NCBI RefSeq assembly: GCF_000783395.1
Contig: NZ_JSFK01000015.1
Coordinates: 88,232-152,231, forward strand
Reading direction: 5' to 3'
Origin: Pseudomonas chlororaphis
GTDB lineage: Bacteria; Pseudomonadota; Gammaproteobacteria; Pseudomonadales; Pseudomonadaceae
Length of the DNA stretch: 64,000 nucleotides
This document shows, one piece after another, positions 36,313-44,829 of this stretch. Under the pieces are notes generated by a model, which did not search any database, had not been told where the DNA came from, and saw only the letters and a program-made list of their open reading frames with translations. Every line of letters begins with the position of its first letter. The stretch's first letter is position 1. The position numbers and the translations under genes were made by a program.

Positions 36313-36765
36313 ATGGCCACCGTCAGTCGAGCCGCGCGTCTGGCGCCGGTGGTGGACATGGCCGAGCAGGCCGAGAAAACCGCCGTGCAACGGTTGGGCT
36401 ATTTTCAGGGCCAGGTGAAGGTCGCTGAAAGCAAACTGGCCGACCTCAATGCCTTTCGTCTGGATTACTCGCAGCAATGGATCGTGCGCGGCAGCACCGG
36501 CGTGAGCGGGCAATGGCTGCTCGGCTTTCAGGGCTTTCTGGCGCAGCTCGACACGGCGGTTGATCAGCAGCGACAGAGCCTGGTCTGGCACCAGAACAAG
36601 CTCGACAAGGCCCGTGAGGAATGGCAACAGGCGTTCGCCAAGGTCGAAGGCTTGCGCAAGCTGGTGCAGCGTTATCGCGAAGAGGCGCAACGCCTTGAAG
36701 ACAAGCGCGAGCAGAAGTTGCTTGATGAATTGTCGCAGCGTTTACCGCGGCAGAATCCGTTTTAA
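36313..36765 (+). CDS. fliJ: Flagellar export protein FliJ
   Basis: Small coiled-coil protein (150 residues) that sits inside the FliI hexamer like the gamma subunit of F1. Almost the whole chain is predicted helical with many charged heptads (ETA-type residues, KLDKAREEWQQAFAKVEGLRKLVQRYREE). Last gene of the fliE operon; a long perfect hairpin starts 6 bases after its stop. Confidence 0.92.
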   Translation: MATVSRAARLAPVVDMAEQAEKTAVQRLGYFQGQVKVAESKLADLNAFRLDYSQQWIVRGSTGVSGQWLLGFQGFLAQLDTAVDQQRQSLVWHQNKLDKAREEWQQAFAKVEGLRKLVQRYREEAQRLEDKREQKLLDELSQRLPRQNPF

Positions 36766-36771
36766 AACAAA

Positions 36772-36846
36772 ATCAAAAGATCGCAGCCTTCGGCAGCTCC
36801 TACAGAGGATCAGTGTAGGAGCTGCCGAAGGCTGCGATCTTTTGAT
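36772..36846. repeat. REP-type hairpin, 33-bp perfect arms, possible terminator of fliE operon
   Basis: ATCAAAAGATCGCAGCCTTC at the left edge begins a 33-base arm that is exactly repeated in inverted form at 36814-36846, with a 9-base loop. The TGTAGGAGCTGCC core is a widespread Pseudomonas REP sequence, and the same core starts again at the right edge of the window. Arms A/T-rich at the base could allow termination in both directions. Confidence 0.88.
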
Positions 36847-36923
36847 CTGGCTTCTAACCTTGCCGCAACCCTGTGCAAGTGCTAAACCTTGTACAGGTTC
36901 GTCAATGACAAGGAAGCCAGTCA

Positions 36924-37229
36924 ATGTCAGTCGTTGCAGAAGTCTCTCCGGATGGGAAGAAACTTAAAATCTCGGTCAAAGGCCGATTCGATTTCGGCAA
37001 ACATCAAGAATTTCGCAATTCTTATGAGCGCGTCGATCCAGAGCCCAATTCCTATGAACTGGATCTGAAAGAAACCACTTATCTGGACAGTTCCGCCTTG
37101 GGCATGTTGCTGCTCTTACGTGACCACGCGGGTGGTGATGATTCAGATATTCGGGTCGTCAATCCGAATTCAGATGTGCGCAAGATCCTCGCCATCTCCA
37201 ATTTCGACAAACTCTTCGACATCAGTTGA
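36924..37229 (+). CDS. hsbA: Anti-sigma factor antagonist HsbA (STAS domain)
   Basis: 101-residue STAS protein. In P. aeruginosa HsbA is phosphorylated or dephosphorylated by HsbR and, depending on its state, binds FlgM (anti-FliA) or the diguanylate cyclase HsbD, linking swimming to biofilm formation. The phosphorylatable serine lies in YLDSSALGML at residue 56. It is the first of three genes (hsbA, hsbR, hptB) lying between fliJ and fliK here, and the hsbR start overlaps or closely follows its stop. No clear promoter was identified in the 77 bases between the REP hairpin and the start. Confidence 0.9.
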   Translation: MSVVAEVSPDGKKLKISVKGRFDFGKHQEFRNSYERVDPEPNSYELDLKETTYLDSSALGMLLLLRDHAGGDDSDIRVVNPNSDVRKILAISNFDKLFDIS

Positions 37230-37234
37230 CGGCC

Positions 37235-38938
37235 ATGCAGGCGCAAGAGCCGTTGACCATCCTGATCGCCGAAGACAGCGCCGCCGATCGTTTATTGCTG
37301 TCGACCATCGTCCGCCGCCAGGGTCACGAAGTCCTGACGGCGGCCAACGGTGCCGAAGCGGTCGAGCTGTTTCGTCGGCAACAACCCGATCTGGTGCTGA
37401 TGGACGCGATGATGCCGGTGATGGACGGCTTCGAGGCGGCACGGCAGATCAAGGCACTGGCGGGCGAAACGCTGGTGCCGATCATCTTCCTCACCTCGCT
37501 CACCGAAAGCGAAGCGCTGGCCCGTTGCCTGGACGCCGGTGGTGACGACTTTCTGGCGAAGCCCTACAACCAGGTGATCCTTGCCGCCAAAATCAAGGCG
37601 ATGGATCGCTTGCGCCGTTTGCAGGCAACCGTGCTGCAACAGCGCGACCTGATCGCCAAGCACCACGATTACCTGCTCAACGAACAGCGCGTGGCCAAAG
37701 CGGTGTTCGATAAGGTCGCGCATTCCGGCTGCCTGAGTGCCGCGAATATTCGCTACCTGCAATCGCCGTACGCGCTGTTCAACGGCGACTTGCTGCTGGC
37801 GGCGTACACGCCGGCGGGCGACATGCATGTGCTGCTCGGCGATTTCACCGGTCACGGGCTGCCGGCAGCAGTGGGCGCCATGCCGCTCGCCGAAGTCTTC
37901 TACGGCATGACCGCCAAGGGCTACGGCCTGGCGGAAACCCTGCGCGAGATGAATGCCAAGCTCAAACGGATCCTGCCGGTGGACATGTTCTGCTGCGCCA
38001 CGCTGCTGTGCCTGAGTTTTCAGCGGCGTTCGGTCGAGGTGTGGAACGGCGGCATGCCTGACGGTTATCTGCATCGGATTGCCACTGGCGAGCGTGTGCC
38101 ACTGGCCGCGCGGCACTTACCGCTAGGGGTGCTGAGCGCGCAATCGTTCGACGACCGTACGGAAGTGCATCCGATGGCCGTCGGTGATCGGGTGTTTCTG
38201 TTATCGGACGGGGTGATCGACACCAGTGATGTCAACGATCAGTTGTTCGGCGTCGAGCGTTTGCAGCAGGTGTTCGCCGCCAATCGCGAGCCGGATCGCT
38301 TGTTCGAGGATATCGAGCAGGCGCTGCAGGATTTTCGCGGTGAGGCGCGCGACGACGTCAGCATGGTCGAGGTCAGCCTGCTGGAGCCGGCGCAGGTCAG
38401 TCCATCGGCGCCGGTGTATTCCGACAGCGGCCAGTCGTGCCCGCTCGACTGGTCGGTGAGTTTCGAATTCCGCGGTGCCACGCTGAAGCGCTTCAATCCC
38501 TTGCCGTACCTGCTGCAGTTGCTGCTTGAGGTGCATGGGCTGCGGACGCAGAGTGGTGCTTTGTACAGCGTGCTTGCGGAGTTGTACTCCAATGCGCTGG
38601 AGCATGGCGTGCTGGGTCTGGATTCCAGTCTCAAGCGCGATGCGGCGGGTTTCGCTCGCTACTATCAGCAGCGCAATGATCGTCTGGAGGCGTTGCAGGA
38701 TGGTTTCGTGCGCGTGCATTTGCAGGTGCAGCCACTAGGCGAGGGCGGTTGTCTGGTGATTCGGGTTGAAGACAGCGGCAAGGGCTTTGATGTGGCGCGG
38801 GTCATGGAACGGCCGCTGGACGGTGTCCGTTTGTCGGGACGCGGCGTCAGTCTGGTCCGGCAATTGGGGCGCAACGCCAGTTGGTCGGACGAAGGTCGTA
38901 GTGCCCGCGTGGAGTTTTCCTGGGAGGTTGAGGCATAA
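37235..38938 (+). CDS. hsbR: Response regulator with PP2C phosphatase and kinase domains (HsbR)
   Basis: About 567 residues in three domains: a receiver (ILIAEDSAADRLL; phosphoacceptor in LVLMDAMMPVMDG), a SpoIIE/PP2C phosphatase (LLGDFTGHGLPAAVGAMP, VFLLSDGVIDTSD, DDVSMVEV) and a C-terminal HATPase-like anti-sigma kinase (LAELYSNALEHGVLG, VEDSGKGF, GRGVSLVRQLG). HptB phosphorylates the receiver and so sets the phosphatase/kinase balance acting on HsbA. The start is uncertain: ATG 37235 is listed; a TTG at 37226 overlapping the hsbA stop as TTGA would fit the coupling seen elsewhere. Confidence 0.9.
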   Translation: MQAQEPLTILIAEDSAADRLLLSTIVRRQGHEVLTAANGAEAVELFRRQQPDLVLMDAMMPVMDGFEAARQIKALAGETLVPIIFLTSLTESEALARCLDAGGDDFLAKPYNQVILAAKIKAMDRLRRLQATVLQQRDLIAKHHDYLLNEQRVAKAVFDKVAHSGCLSAANIRYLQSPYALFNGDLLLAAYTPAGDMHVLLGDFTGHGLPAAVGAMPLAEVFYGMTAKGYGLAETLREMNAKLKRILPVDMFCCATLLCLSFQRRSVEVWNGGMPDGYLHRIATGERVPLAARHLPLGVLSAQSFDDRTEVHPMAVGDRVFLLSDGVIDTSDVNDQLFGVERLQQVFAANREPDRLFEDIEQALQDFRGEARDDVSMVEVSLLEPAQVSPSAPVYSDSGQSCPLDWSVSFEFRGATLKRFNPLPYLLQLLLEVHGLRTQSGALYSVLAELYSNALEHGVLGLDSSLKRDAAGFARYYQQRNDRLEALQDGFVRVHLQVQPLGEGGCLVIRVEDSGKGFDVARVMERPLDGVRLSGRGVSLVRQLGRNASWSDEGRSARVEFSWEVEA

Positions 38939-38969
38939 TCCGCGCAATTCTTGATCAAGGAGTGAACAA

Positions 38970-39317
38970 GTGACTGACACACATATTGATCGCGAGGCGC
39001 TGAGCGTACTGCGCGAAGTCATGGAGGAGGGTTATCCAGAGCTTCTGGATACCTTTCTGGCGGATTCCGAAAGTCGCTTGGGCGAGTTGCAAAAGACCTC
39101 TGATACCAAGGTGTTGTCGGAAGTTGCCCATAGTTTCAAGGGCAGCGCCAGCAACATGGGAGCTGTCCGCTTGGCGGCGCTCTGCCAGGAACTCGAATCG
39201 GACGCCAAAGACAAGAGCCCGGCGGAAATAGTCAAACTGGTCGCTGAGATCAGCGGCGAATTTGCTGAAGTTCGCCCGGTTTACGAAAGCGAAAAGCATC
39301 CCGCTCACACGCACTGA
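38970..39317 (+). CDS. hptB: Histidine phosphotransfer protein HptB
   Basis: 115-residue Hpt domain that in P. aeruginosa receives phosphate from hybrid kinases (such as PA1611, RetS-linked) and passes it to HsbR. The phosphorylated His is residue 54 in VAHSFKGSASNMGA. The start is a GTG with AAGGAG 7 bases upstream. It ends the hsb group; a hairpin without a T-tract (39326-39350) and a sigma-54 site for fliK follow. Confidence 0.9.
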   Translation: MTDTHIDREALSVLREVMEEGYPELLDTFLADSESRLGELQKTSDTKVLSEVAHSFKGSASNMGAVRLAALCQELESDAKDKSPAEIVKLVAEISGEFAEVRPVYESEKHPAHTH

Positions 39318-39356
39318 TCCCGCCGTCCGGCGCTTTTCTCAAGCGTCGGACAAAAC

Positions 39357-39372
39357 TGGCCCGGCACTTGCA
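39357..39372 (+). promoter_or_regulatory. Sigma-54 promoter of fliK
   Basis: TGGCCCGGCACTTGCA has the GG-N10-GC core and one mismatch to TGGCAC-N5-TTGCA. It lies 50 bases before the fliK ATG. Confidence 0.78.
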
Positions 39373-39421
39373 GTTATCTCCGCAACTGTACCTACGATCC
39401 CAGTGCAGCGGAGACCGTTTC

Positions 39422-40792
39422 ATGCCTGCGACCCCCAACATCCTTCTTCAGAATGCCGCACAGGCCAAGGCGCAAGCCGCCTCGGCCAAAACGTCGGCTA
39501 TGGCCGTAGACACTGGGGATAAAGCCTCTAGCTTCGCTAAAGTGTTCGCCGATCAGGGATCGAGCAAGCCTGTCGCCACCGCTGAGAATTCGTCCAAGTC
39601 GCTACGCGACAAGATCGCTGACAACGGCGGCAAAAAGGACATTGGCAAAGATCCGTCTGCCGCTGCGCAACCGGCGGTTGCCGATAGCGGCAACGACTTG
39701 CCTGCCGATAAAACTGCGGCAACTGATGACACCACCGCCAGCAGTGACGACAGCACGGACACTTCCCAGCCCCCGGTGGTTGATGCCGCGCCGGTTGACC
39801 CGACGCTTGATCCAGCATTGGTCGCCGCTGTGCAGCCTGTGGTCACGGCACCCGTGGCGCAGACCCCGGCTGTCGCAGCCCCGGCCCTACCAGACACCGA
39901 AACCCCGGCACTTGCCGCGTTGCCGGGTATGGTCAAAGATCCGGCGCCGGCCACCGACAGCGATTTCGACCCGTCTGCCGATCCGCTCGACTCGATGCCC
40001 GCCGTGCGCATGGCGATGGAGCAGGGCGGGCATATTTCCGCTGCCAGCCAGGCGCAACCGAAAGCGTCGCCCGCTCAGGCTCAGGCCGACGGCGAATTGA
40101 CTGCGGCACAGAACTTCGCTGCCGGCATGGCCAGCATGCTCGACGTGCAAGCCGACAAGGACAGCACCAGCCAGGGTGGCGAGAAAGCGTTCAGCGGCTT
40201 GATCGACGATGGCCTAAAAGACCTTAAAGCCGCGACCAGCGATACCCGCGTGGATGACTTCGCCAACCGTCTGGCGGCACTGACGCAAGCTGCTACGCCG
40301 AAGACCGCGAATGCCGTGCCGGTGAACCAGCCGATCGCCATGCATCAGAGCGGCTGGACCGAAGAAATCGTCAACCGCGTCATGTATCTGTCGAGCGCCA
40401 ATCTGAAGGCGGCAGATATTCAATTGCAACCGGCCGAGCTGGGGCGATTGGACATTCGCGTCAACATGGTCCCGGATCAACAGACGCAAGTGACGTTTAT
40501 GAGCGCGCATCCAAGCGTGCGTGAAGCGCTCGACGGGCAGATGCATCGCCTGCGCGATATGTTCAACCAGCAGGGCATGGGCCAGGTCGACGTCAATGTC
40601 TCCGACCAGAACCGTGGCTGGCAGGGGCAGCAGGGTCAGGAGCAAGCGCAACAGGGGCAAAGTGGTCGTACCAGCGCTGCCGGCGGTCGTCTCGATGCGG
40701 CGGATGAAGAATTGGCGCCTGCCGCCATTGCTGAAGCCGCTGCGCAAACCACCAGCGTGATCGGCAGCAGCGCGGTCGACTATTACGCCTGA
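39422..40792 (+). CDS. fliK: Flagellar hook-length control protein FliK
   Basis: Exported molecular ruler that switches export from hook to filament substrates by acting on FlhB. 456 residues. The N-terminal two-thirds are low-complexity Ala/Pro/Asp/Thr, normal for the ruler. The C-terminal Flg_hook domain is clear: NRVMYLSSANLKAADIQLQP, AELGRLDIRVNMVPDQQT, HPSVREALDGQMHRLRDM. A Gln-rich tail follows. The ATG at 39422 has GGAG 9 bases before it; the frame is open 54 bases further upstream but without a good site. Confidence 0.92.
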   Translation: MPATPNILLQNAAQAKAQAASAKTSAMAVDTGDKASSFAKVFADQGSSKPVATAENSSKSLRDKIADNGGKKDIGKDPSAAAQPAVADSGNDLPADKTAATDDTTASSDDSTDTSQPPVVDAAPVDPTLDPALVAAVQPVVTAPVAQTPAVAAPALPDTETPALAALPGMVKDPAPATDSDFDPSADPLDSMPAVRMAMEQGGHISAASQAQPKASPAQAQADGELTAAQNFAAGMASMLDVQADKDSTSQGGEKAFSGLIDDGLKDLKAATSDTRVDDFANRLAALTQAATPKTANAVPVNQPIAMHQSGWTEEIVNRVMYLSSANLKAADIQLQPAELGRLDIRVNMVPDQQTQVTFMSAHPSVREALDGQMHRLRDMFNQQGMGQVDVNVSDQNRGWQGQQGQEQAQQGQSGRTSAAGGRLDAADEELAPAAIAEAAAQTTSVIGSSAVDYYA

Positions 40793-40800
40793 TCAAATCA

Positions 40801-41252
40801 AGAGCCCCTCACCCTAGCCCTCTCCCATAGGGAGAGGGGACTGATTGGGGGATGCTCGCAAATTACGCCGACCTGATACTTCTGCCGTGAATCCATAATC
40901 GACTCGGTGTATCAGGTCGATGTTTCACGGCAGAGCCCCTCACCCTAGCCCTCTCCCAGGAGGAGAGGTGACTGATCGGGGGATGCTCGCGAAGTACGCC
41001 GACCGGACACTTCTGCTGTGAATCCATAATCGACTTGATCTTTCAGGTCGATGCTTCACGGCAGAGCCCCTCACCCTCACCCTAGCCCTCTCCCAGAGGA
41101 AAAGGGGGACTGATTGGGGGATGCTCGCGAAGTACGCCAACCGGACGCTTCGGCTGTGAATCCATGATCGACTCGGTACTTCAGGTCGACGTATCACGAC
41201 AAAACAACTCGGTCGGCCCCCTCTCCCTCCGGGAGAGGGCTGGGGTGAGGGT
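40801..41252. repeat. Three tandem ~131-bp repeats with a terminal inverted end
   Basis: This fills most of the 567-base gap between fliK and fliL. Units start with AGAGCCCCTCACCCT at 40801, 40932 and 41063; two are 131 bp and the third about 138 bp. The array ends with a reverse-complement relative of the unit start (GGGAGAGGGCTGGGGTGAGG, 41231-41250). Unit 1 contains two interlocked 10-bp inverted repeats: 40869-40878 with 40910-40919, and 40882-40891 with 40924-40933. Units 2 and 3 are degenerate in these arms. No coding capacity is evident. Confidence 0.88.
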
Positions 41253-41293
41253 GCCTTTGACTTCAGCGTTGTCTCCACCACCACCGACACTTC

Positions 41294-41309
41294 TGGCATA
41301 ACACTTGCT
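41294..41309 (+). promoter_or_regulatory. Sigma-54 promoter of the fliLMNOPQR-flhB operon
   Basis: TGGCATAACACTTGCT matches TGGCAC-N5-TTGCT with one mismatch and has the GG-N10-GC core. It lies 51 bases before fliL, just downstream of the repeat array. Confidence 0.85.
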
Positions 41310-41359
41310 CTTGCCTTGCCGTGCGACTGTGAAAACCCGATTAGTGACGGATTATTGGC

Positions 41360-41863
41360 ATGGCGAAGAGCGAAACAGCAGCAGTGAAAGACCCCGCAAC
41401 CAAAGGCAAACTCAAGCTGATCATTGTGATCGTGCTGGCGTTGCTGCTGGCCATTGGCGCATCCGTGGGGGCGACCTGGTTCTTCATGCACAGCGCCCAG
41501 AGCAAGCCTGCCGAGGCCGCCGATGCAGCGCCCGTCGGCAAGCAGCCAGCGATTTTCGAGCCGATGGCGCCGGCGTTTGTTGCCAACTACAACCAGAACG
41601 GCCGTCAGCGCTACATGCAGGTGAGCATCACCATGCTGGCGCGTAATCAGGCCGATCTGGAAGCACTCAAAGTGCACATGCCGGTGATCCGCAACAACCT
41701 GGTGATGCTCTTCTCCGGTCAGGATTTCGCCACCTTGGCGACCCCGGTCGGCCAAGAGATGTTGCGCCAGAAGGCCACAGCCAGCGTCCAGGAAGTGGCG
41801 CAGAAAGAGCTGGGCAAAGTGGTGATCGAACAGTTGCTTTTCACTAATTTCGTACTGCAGTAG
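41360..41863 (+). CDS. fliL: Flagellar basal body-associated protein FliL
   Basis: 167-residue inner-membrane protein that surrounds stators and supports torque. One membrane segment at about residues 17-38 (LKLIIVIVLALLLAIGASVGATWFF) and a periplasmic domain (FVANYNQNGRQRYMQVSITML). The ATG at 41360 is chosen as it places a short charged cytoplasmic N-terminus before the membrane segment; the ribosome-binding site is weak. fliM follows after 9 bases. Confidence 0.93.
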   Translation: MAKSETAAVKDPATKGKLKLIIVIVLALLLAIGASVGATWFFMHSAQSKPAEAADAAPVGKQPAIFEPMAPAFVANYNQNGRQRYMQVSITMLARNQADLEALKVHMPVIRNNLVMLFSGQDFATLATPVGQEMLRQKATASVQEVAQKELGKVVIEQLLFTNFVLQ

Positions 41864-41872
41864 GAACACGAC

Positions 41873-42841
41873 ATGGCCGTGCAGGATCTGCTGTCCCAGG
41901 ATGAAATCGACGCGCTGTTGCATGGCGTCGACGATGGTCTGGTACAGACCGATAACGCTGCCGAACCCGGCAGTGTCAAAAGCTACGACCTGACCAGCCA
42001 GGATCGCATCGTCCGTGGACGCATGCCGACTCTGGAAATGATCAACGAGCGTTTTGCCCGCTACACCCGCATCAGCATGTTCAACATGCTGCGCCGCTCG
42101 GCGGACGTTGCCGTCGGTGGCGTGCAGGTGATGAAGTTCGGCGAATACGTGCACTCGCTGTACGTACCGACCAGCCTCAACCTGGTGAAGATCAAACCGT
42201 TGCGCGGCACCGCGCTGTTCATCCTCGACGCCAAACTGGTGTTCAAACTGGTGGACAACTTCTTCGGCGGCGACGGCCGTCACGCCAAGATCGAAGGGCG
42301 TGAATTCACCCCGACCGAACTGCGTGTAGTGCGCATGGTGCTGGAGCAGGCTTTCGTCGATTTGAAAGAAGCCTGGCAGGCAATCATGGAAGTCAATTTC
42401 GAGTACATCAACTCGGAAGTGAACCCGGCCATGGCCAACATCGTCGGCCCGAGCGAAGCGATCGTGGTCTCCACCTTCCACATCGAACTCGATGGCGGTG
42501 GCGGTGACCTGCACGTGACCATGCCGTACTCGATGATCGAGCCGGTGCGCGAAATGCTCGACGCCGGTTTCCAGTCGGACCTCGACGATCAGGACGAGCG
42601 TTGGGTCAACGCGCTGCGCCAGGACGTACTCGATGTCGACGTGCCGATCGGTGCCACCGTGGCCCGCCGCCAGTTGAAACTGCGCGACATCCTGCACATG
42701 CAGCCGGGGGATGTGATCCCGGTCGAGATGCCGGAAGAAATGATCATGCGCGCCAACGGCGTACCGGCCTTCAAGGTCAAGATGGGCTCGCACAAAGGCA
42801 ACCTCGCGTTGCAAGTGATCGAGCCGATCGAGCGTCGCTGA
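41873..42841 (+). CDS. fliM: Flagellar motor switch protein FliM
   Basis: C-ring protein that binds phospho-CheY and sets rotation direction. 322 residues. The CheY-binding N-terminal peptide is LLSQDEIDALLHGV at residues 5-18. The middle domain has GGVQVMKFGEYVHSLYVPTS and FGGDGRHAKIEGREFTPTE. The C-terminal SpoA domain (VARRQLKLRDILHMQPGDVIP) joins FliN. fliN begins after a 58-base gap, the longest inside this operon. Confidence 0.97.
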   Translation: MAVQDLLSQDEIDALLHGVDDGLVQTDNAAEPGSVKSYDLTSQDRIVRGRMPTLEMINERFARYTRISMFNMLRRSADVAVGGVQVMKFGEYVHSLYVPTSLNLVKIKPLRGTALFILDAKLVFKLVDNFFGGDGRHAKIEGREFTPTELRVVRMVLEQAFVDLKEAWQAIMEVNFEYINSEVNPAMANIVGPSEAIVVSTFHIELDGGGGDLHVTMPYSMIEPVREMLDAGFQSDLDDQDERWVNALRQDVLDVDVPIGATVARRQLKLRDILHMQPGDVIPVEMPEEMIMRANGVPAFKVKMGSHKGNLALQVIEPIERR

Positions 42842-42899
42842 AGCGGCGTTCCAACCCCCCCAAGCATTTAACTGAATTTTTGCCCGCCGAGGACAAATG

Positions 42900-43349
42900 A
42901 TGAACGACGATATGAACGCCCAGGACGACCAGGCACTGGCTGACGAATGGGCTGCTGCCCTGGAAGAAACCGGTGATGGTCAAGCTGACATCGACGCGCT
43001 GCTGGCCGCCGATGCAGCCAGCGGCTCGCGTCTGCCGATGGAAGAGTTCGGCAGTGTGCCGAAGAACAACGACCCGGTGACCCTCGACGGCCCGAACCTG
43101 GACGTGATCCTCGACATCCCGGTATCGATATCGATGGAAGTGGGCAGCACCGACATCAACATCCGCAACCTGCTGCAACTCAACCAGGGTTCGGTGATCG
43201 AGCTCGATCGTCTGGCCGGCGAACCGCTGGACGTGCTGGTCAACGGCACCCTGATCGCGCACGGCGAAGTAGTAGTGGTCAACGAAAAGTTCGGCATCCG
43301 CCTGACCGACGTGATCAGCCCAAGCGAACGCATCAAGAAGCTGCGCTGA
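42900..43349 (+). CDS. fliN: Flagellar motor switch protein FliN
   Basis: C-ring base protein and docking site for FliH-FliI. About 149 residues. An acidic N-terminus (DDQALADEWAAALEE) precedes the SpoA domain (LDVILDIPVSISMEVG, NIRNLLQLNQGSVIELDRLAGEPLDVLVNG in two blocks). Two ATGs are adjacent (42897, 42900); the second is 6 bases from GAGGA and is preferred. fliO starts in the base after the stop. Confidence 0.96.
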   Translation: MNDDMNAQDDQALADEWAAALEETGDGQADIDALLAADAASGSRLPMEEFGSVPKNNDPVTLDGPNLDVILDIPVSISMEVGSTDINIRNLLQLNQGSVIELDRLAGEPLDVLVNGTLIAHGEVVVVNEKFGIRLTDVISPSERIKKLR

Positions 43350-43802
43350 GTGAAACGGTTTCTCTGGGCTTTGCTGGCATTGCCATTGAGCGTGCTGGCC
43401 GCCGAGCCGTCGACAGCCACCACAGTGCCTGCCGCCACCGCGCCGATGGTCAACAGCGGCGTGGCCGGGCAACTGACGCAACTGGTATTCGGCCTGTTGC
43501 TGGTGCTGGGGTTGATCTTCTTCCTCGCCTGGCTGTTGCGCCGAGTGCAGCAGGCAGGGCCGGCGGGCAAGGGGCAGGTGATCGAGCTGATCGGTTCGCG
43601 CGCGCTCGGGCCGCGTGACCGGTTGATGTTGGTGCAAGTCGGCAACGAGCAGATTCTGCTCGGTCTCAGTCCCGGCACCATCACCGCGCTGCATGTGCTC
43701 AAGGAGCCGGTGCCAGTGCCCAGCACCAGTGAAAAAGCCACTCCGGATTTTGCCCAGCAGTTGCTGAAGATACTCGGCAAGGATCAGAAGGATACGAAGT
43801 AA
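43350..43802 (+). CDS. fliO: Flagellar biosynthesis protein FliO
   Basis: 150-residue membrane protein that helps assemble the FliP ring of the export gate. It has a cleavable-type signal peptide (LWALLALPLSVLAAEPS), a second membrane segment at about residues 40-60 (VFGLLLVLGLIFFLAWLL), and a cytoplasmic FliO domain (GSRALGPRDRLMLVQVGNEQ). The start is a GTG directly abutting the fliN stop. The fliP ATG overlaps its TAA by one base (TAATG). Confidence 0.93.
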   Translation: MKRFLWALLALPLSVLAAEPSTATTVPAATAPMVNSGVAGQLTQLVFGLLLVLGLIFFLAWLLRRVQQAGPAGKGQVIELIGSRALGPRDRLMLVQVGNEQILLGLSPGTITALHVLKEPVPVPSTSEKATPDFAQQLLKILGKDQKDTK

Positions 43803-44560
43803 TGGGTGCGTTACGCATCGTCTTGACGCTGGCCCTGATGCTGGCCGCGCCGCTGGCGTTCGCCGCCGATCCGTTGTCGATCCCGGCGATCACGCTGGGC
43901 ACCAACGCCGATGGCGCGCAGGAATATTCGGTCAGTCTGCAGATCCTGCTGATCATGACCGCCCTGAGCTTCATCCCGGCGGCCGTGATTCTGATGACCA
44001 GTTTCACCCGGATCATCATCGTCTTCTCGATCCTGCGTCAGGCCCTCGGTCTGCAACAGACGCCGTCGAACCAGATCCTCACCGGCATGGCGCTGTTCCT
44101 CACCATGTTCATCATGGCCCCGGTGTTCGACCGGGTGAACAAGGACGCGCTGCAACCGTATCTGGCGGAAACGCTCACTGCGCAACAAGCCGTGGAAAAG
44201 GCTCAGGTGCCGATCAAGGACTTCATGCTCGCGCAGACCCGCACCAGTGATCTGGAGCTGTTCATGCGCCTGTCCAAGCGCACCGACATCGCCACGCCGG
44301 ATCAGGCACCGCTGACCATTCTGGTGCCGGCGTTCGTCACCTCCGAGCTCAAAACCGCGTTCCAGATCGGCTTCATGATCTTCATTCCGTTCCTGATCAT
44401 CGACCTCGTCGTGGCCAGTGTGCTGATGGCGATGGGTATGATGATGCTGTCGCCGCTGATCATCTCGCTGCCGTTCAAGATCATGCTGTTCGTGCTGGTC
44501 GATGGCTGGGCGCTGATTATCGGCACCCTGGCCAGCAGTTTTGGAGGTGTCTCGCCATGA
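43802..44560 (+). CDS. fliP: Flagellar biosynthetic protein FliP
   Basis: Core of the type III export gate (FliP5Q4R1). 252 residues with an N-terminal signal peptide (LMLAAPLAFAADP) and four membrane segments. Family signatures: LTSFTRIIIVFSILR-like segment (as MTSFTRIIIVFSILRQALG), PSNQILTGMALFLTMFIMAP and FMIFIPFLIIDLVVASVLMAM. It overlaps fliQ by 4 bases. Confidence 0.97.
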   Translation: MGALRIVLTLALMLAAPLAFAADPLSIPAITLGTNADGAQEYSVSLQILLIMTALSFIPAAVILMTSFTRIIIVFSILRQALGLQQTPSNQILTGMALFLTMFIMAPVFDRVNKDALQPYLAETLTAQQAVEKAQVPIKDFMLAQTRTSDLELFMRLSKRTDIATPDQAPLTILVPAFVTSELKTAFQIGFMIFIPFLIIDLVVASVLMAMGMMMLSPLIISLPFKIMLFVLVDGWALIIGTLASSFGGVSP

Positions 44561-44826
44561 CGCCGGAAGTTGCGGTCGATATCTTTCGTGAAGCCCTTTG
44601 GCTGACCACATTGATGGTCGCGATTCTGGTAGTGCCGAGCCTGTTGGTCGGCTTGCTGGTGGCGATGTTCCAGGCCGCGACCCAGATCAACGAACAGACC
44701 CTGAGCTTCCTGCCGCGTCTGCTGGTGATGCTGGTGACGTTGATCATCGGTGGTCCGTGGATCGTGCAGACGTTCATGGAATACATCATTCAGTTGTACA
44801 AAAACATCCCGATGGTCATCGGCTAA
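44557..44826 (+). CDS. fliQ: Flagellar biosynthetic protein FliQ
   Basis: 89-residue export gate subunit with two long membrane helices (LTTLMVAILVVPSLLVGLLVAMF and LPRLLVMLVTLIIGGPWI). The FliQ signature FQAATQINEQTLSFLP is intact. ATGA overlap with fliP; fliR follows after 3 bases. Confidence 0.97.
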   Translation: MTPEVAVDIFREALWLTTLMVAILVVPSLLVGLLVAMFQAATQINEQTLSFLPRLLVMLVTLIIGGPWIVQTFMEYIIQLYKNIPMVIG

Positions 44827-44829
44827 GCC

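Noticed and set aside
39326..39350. 10-bp stem hairpin after hptB
   Set aside because: No T-tract follows, so it is not listed as a terminator.
40801..41200. Tandem repeats considered as a CRISPR array
   Set aside because: Whole 131-bp units repeat without short identical repeats and unique spacers, and no cas genes are present.
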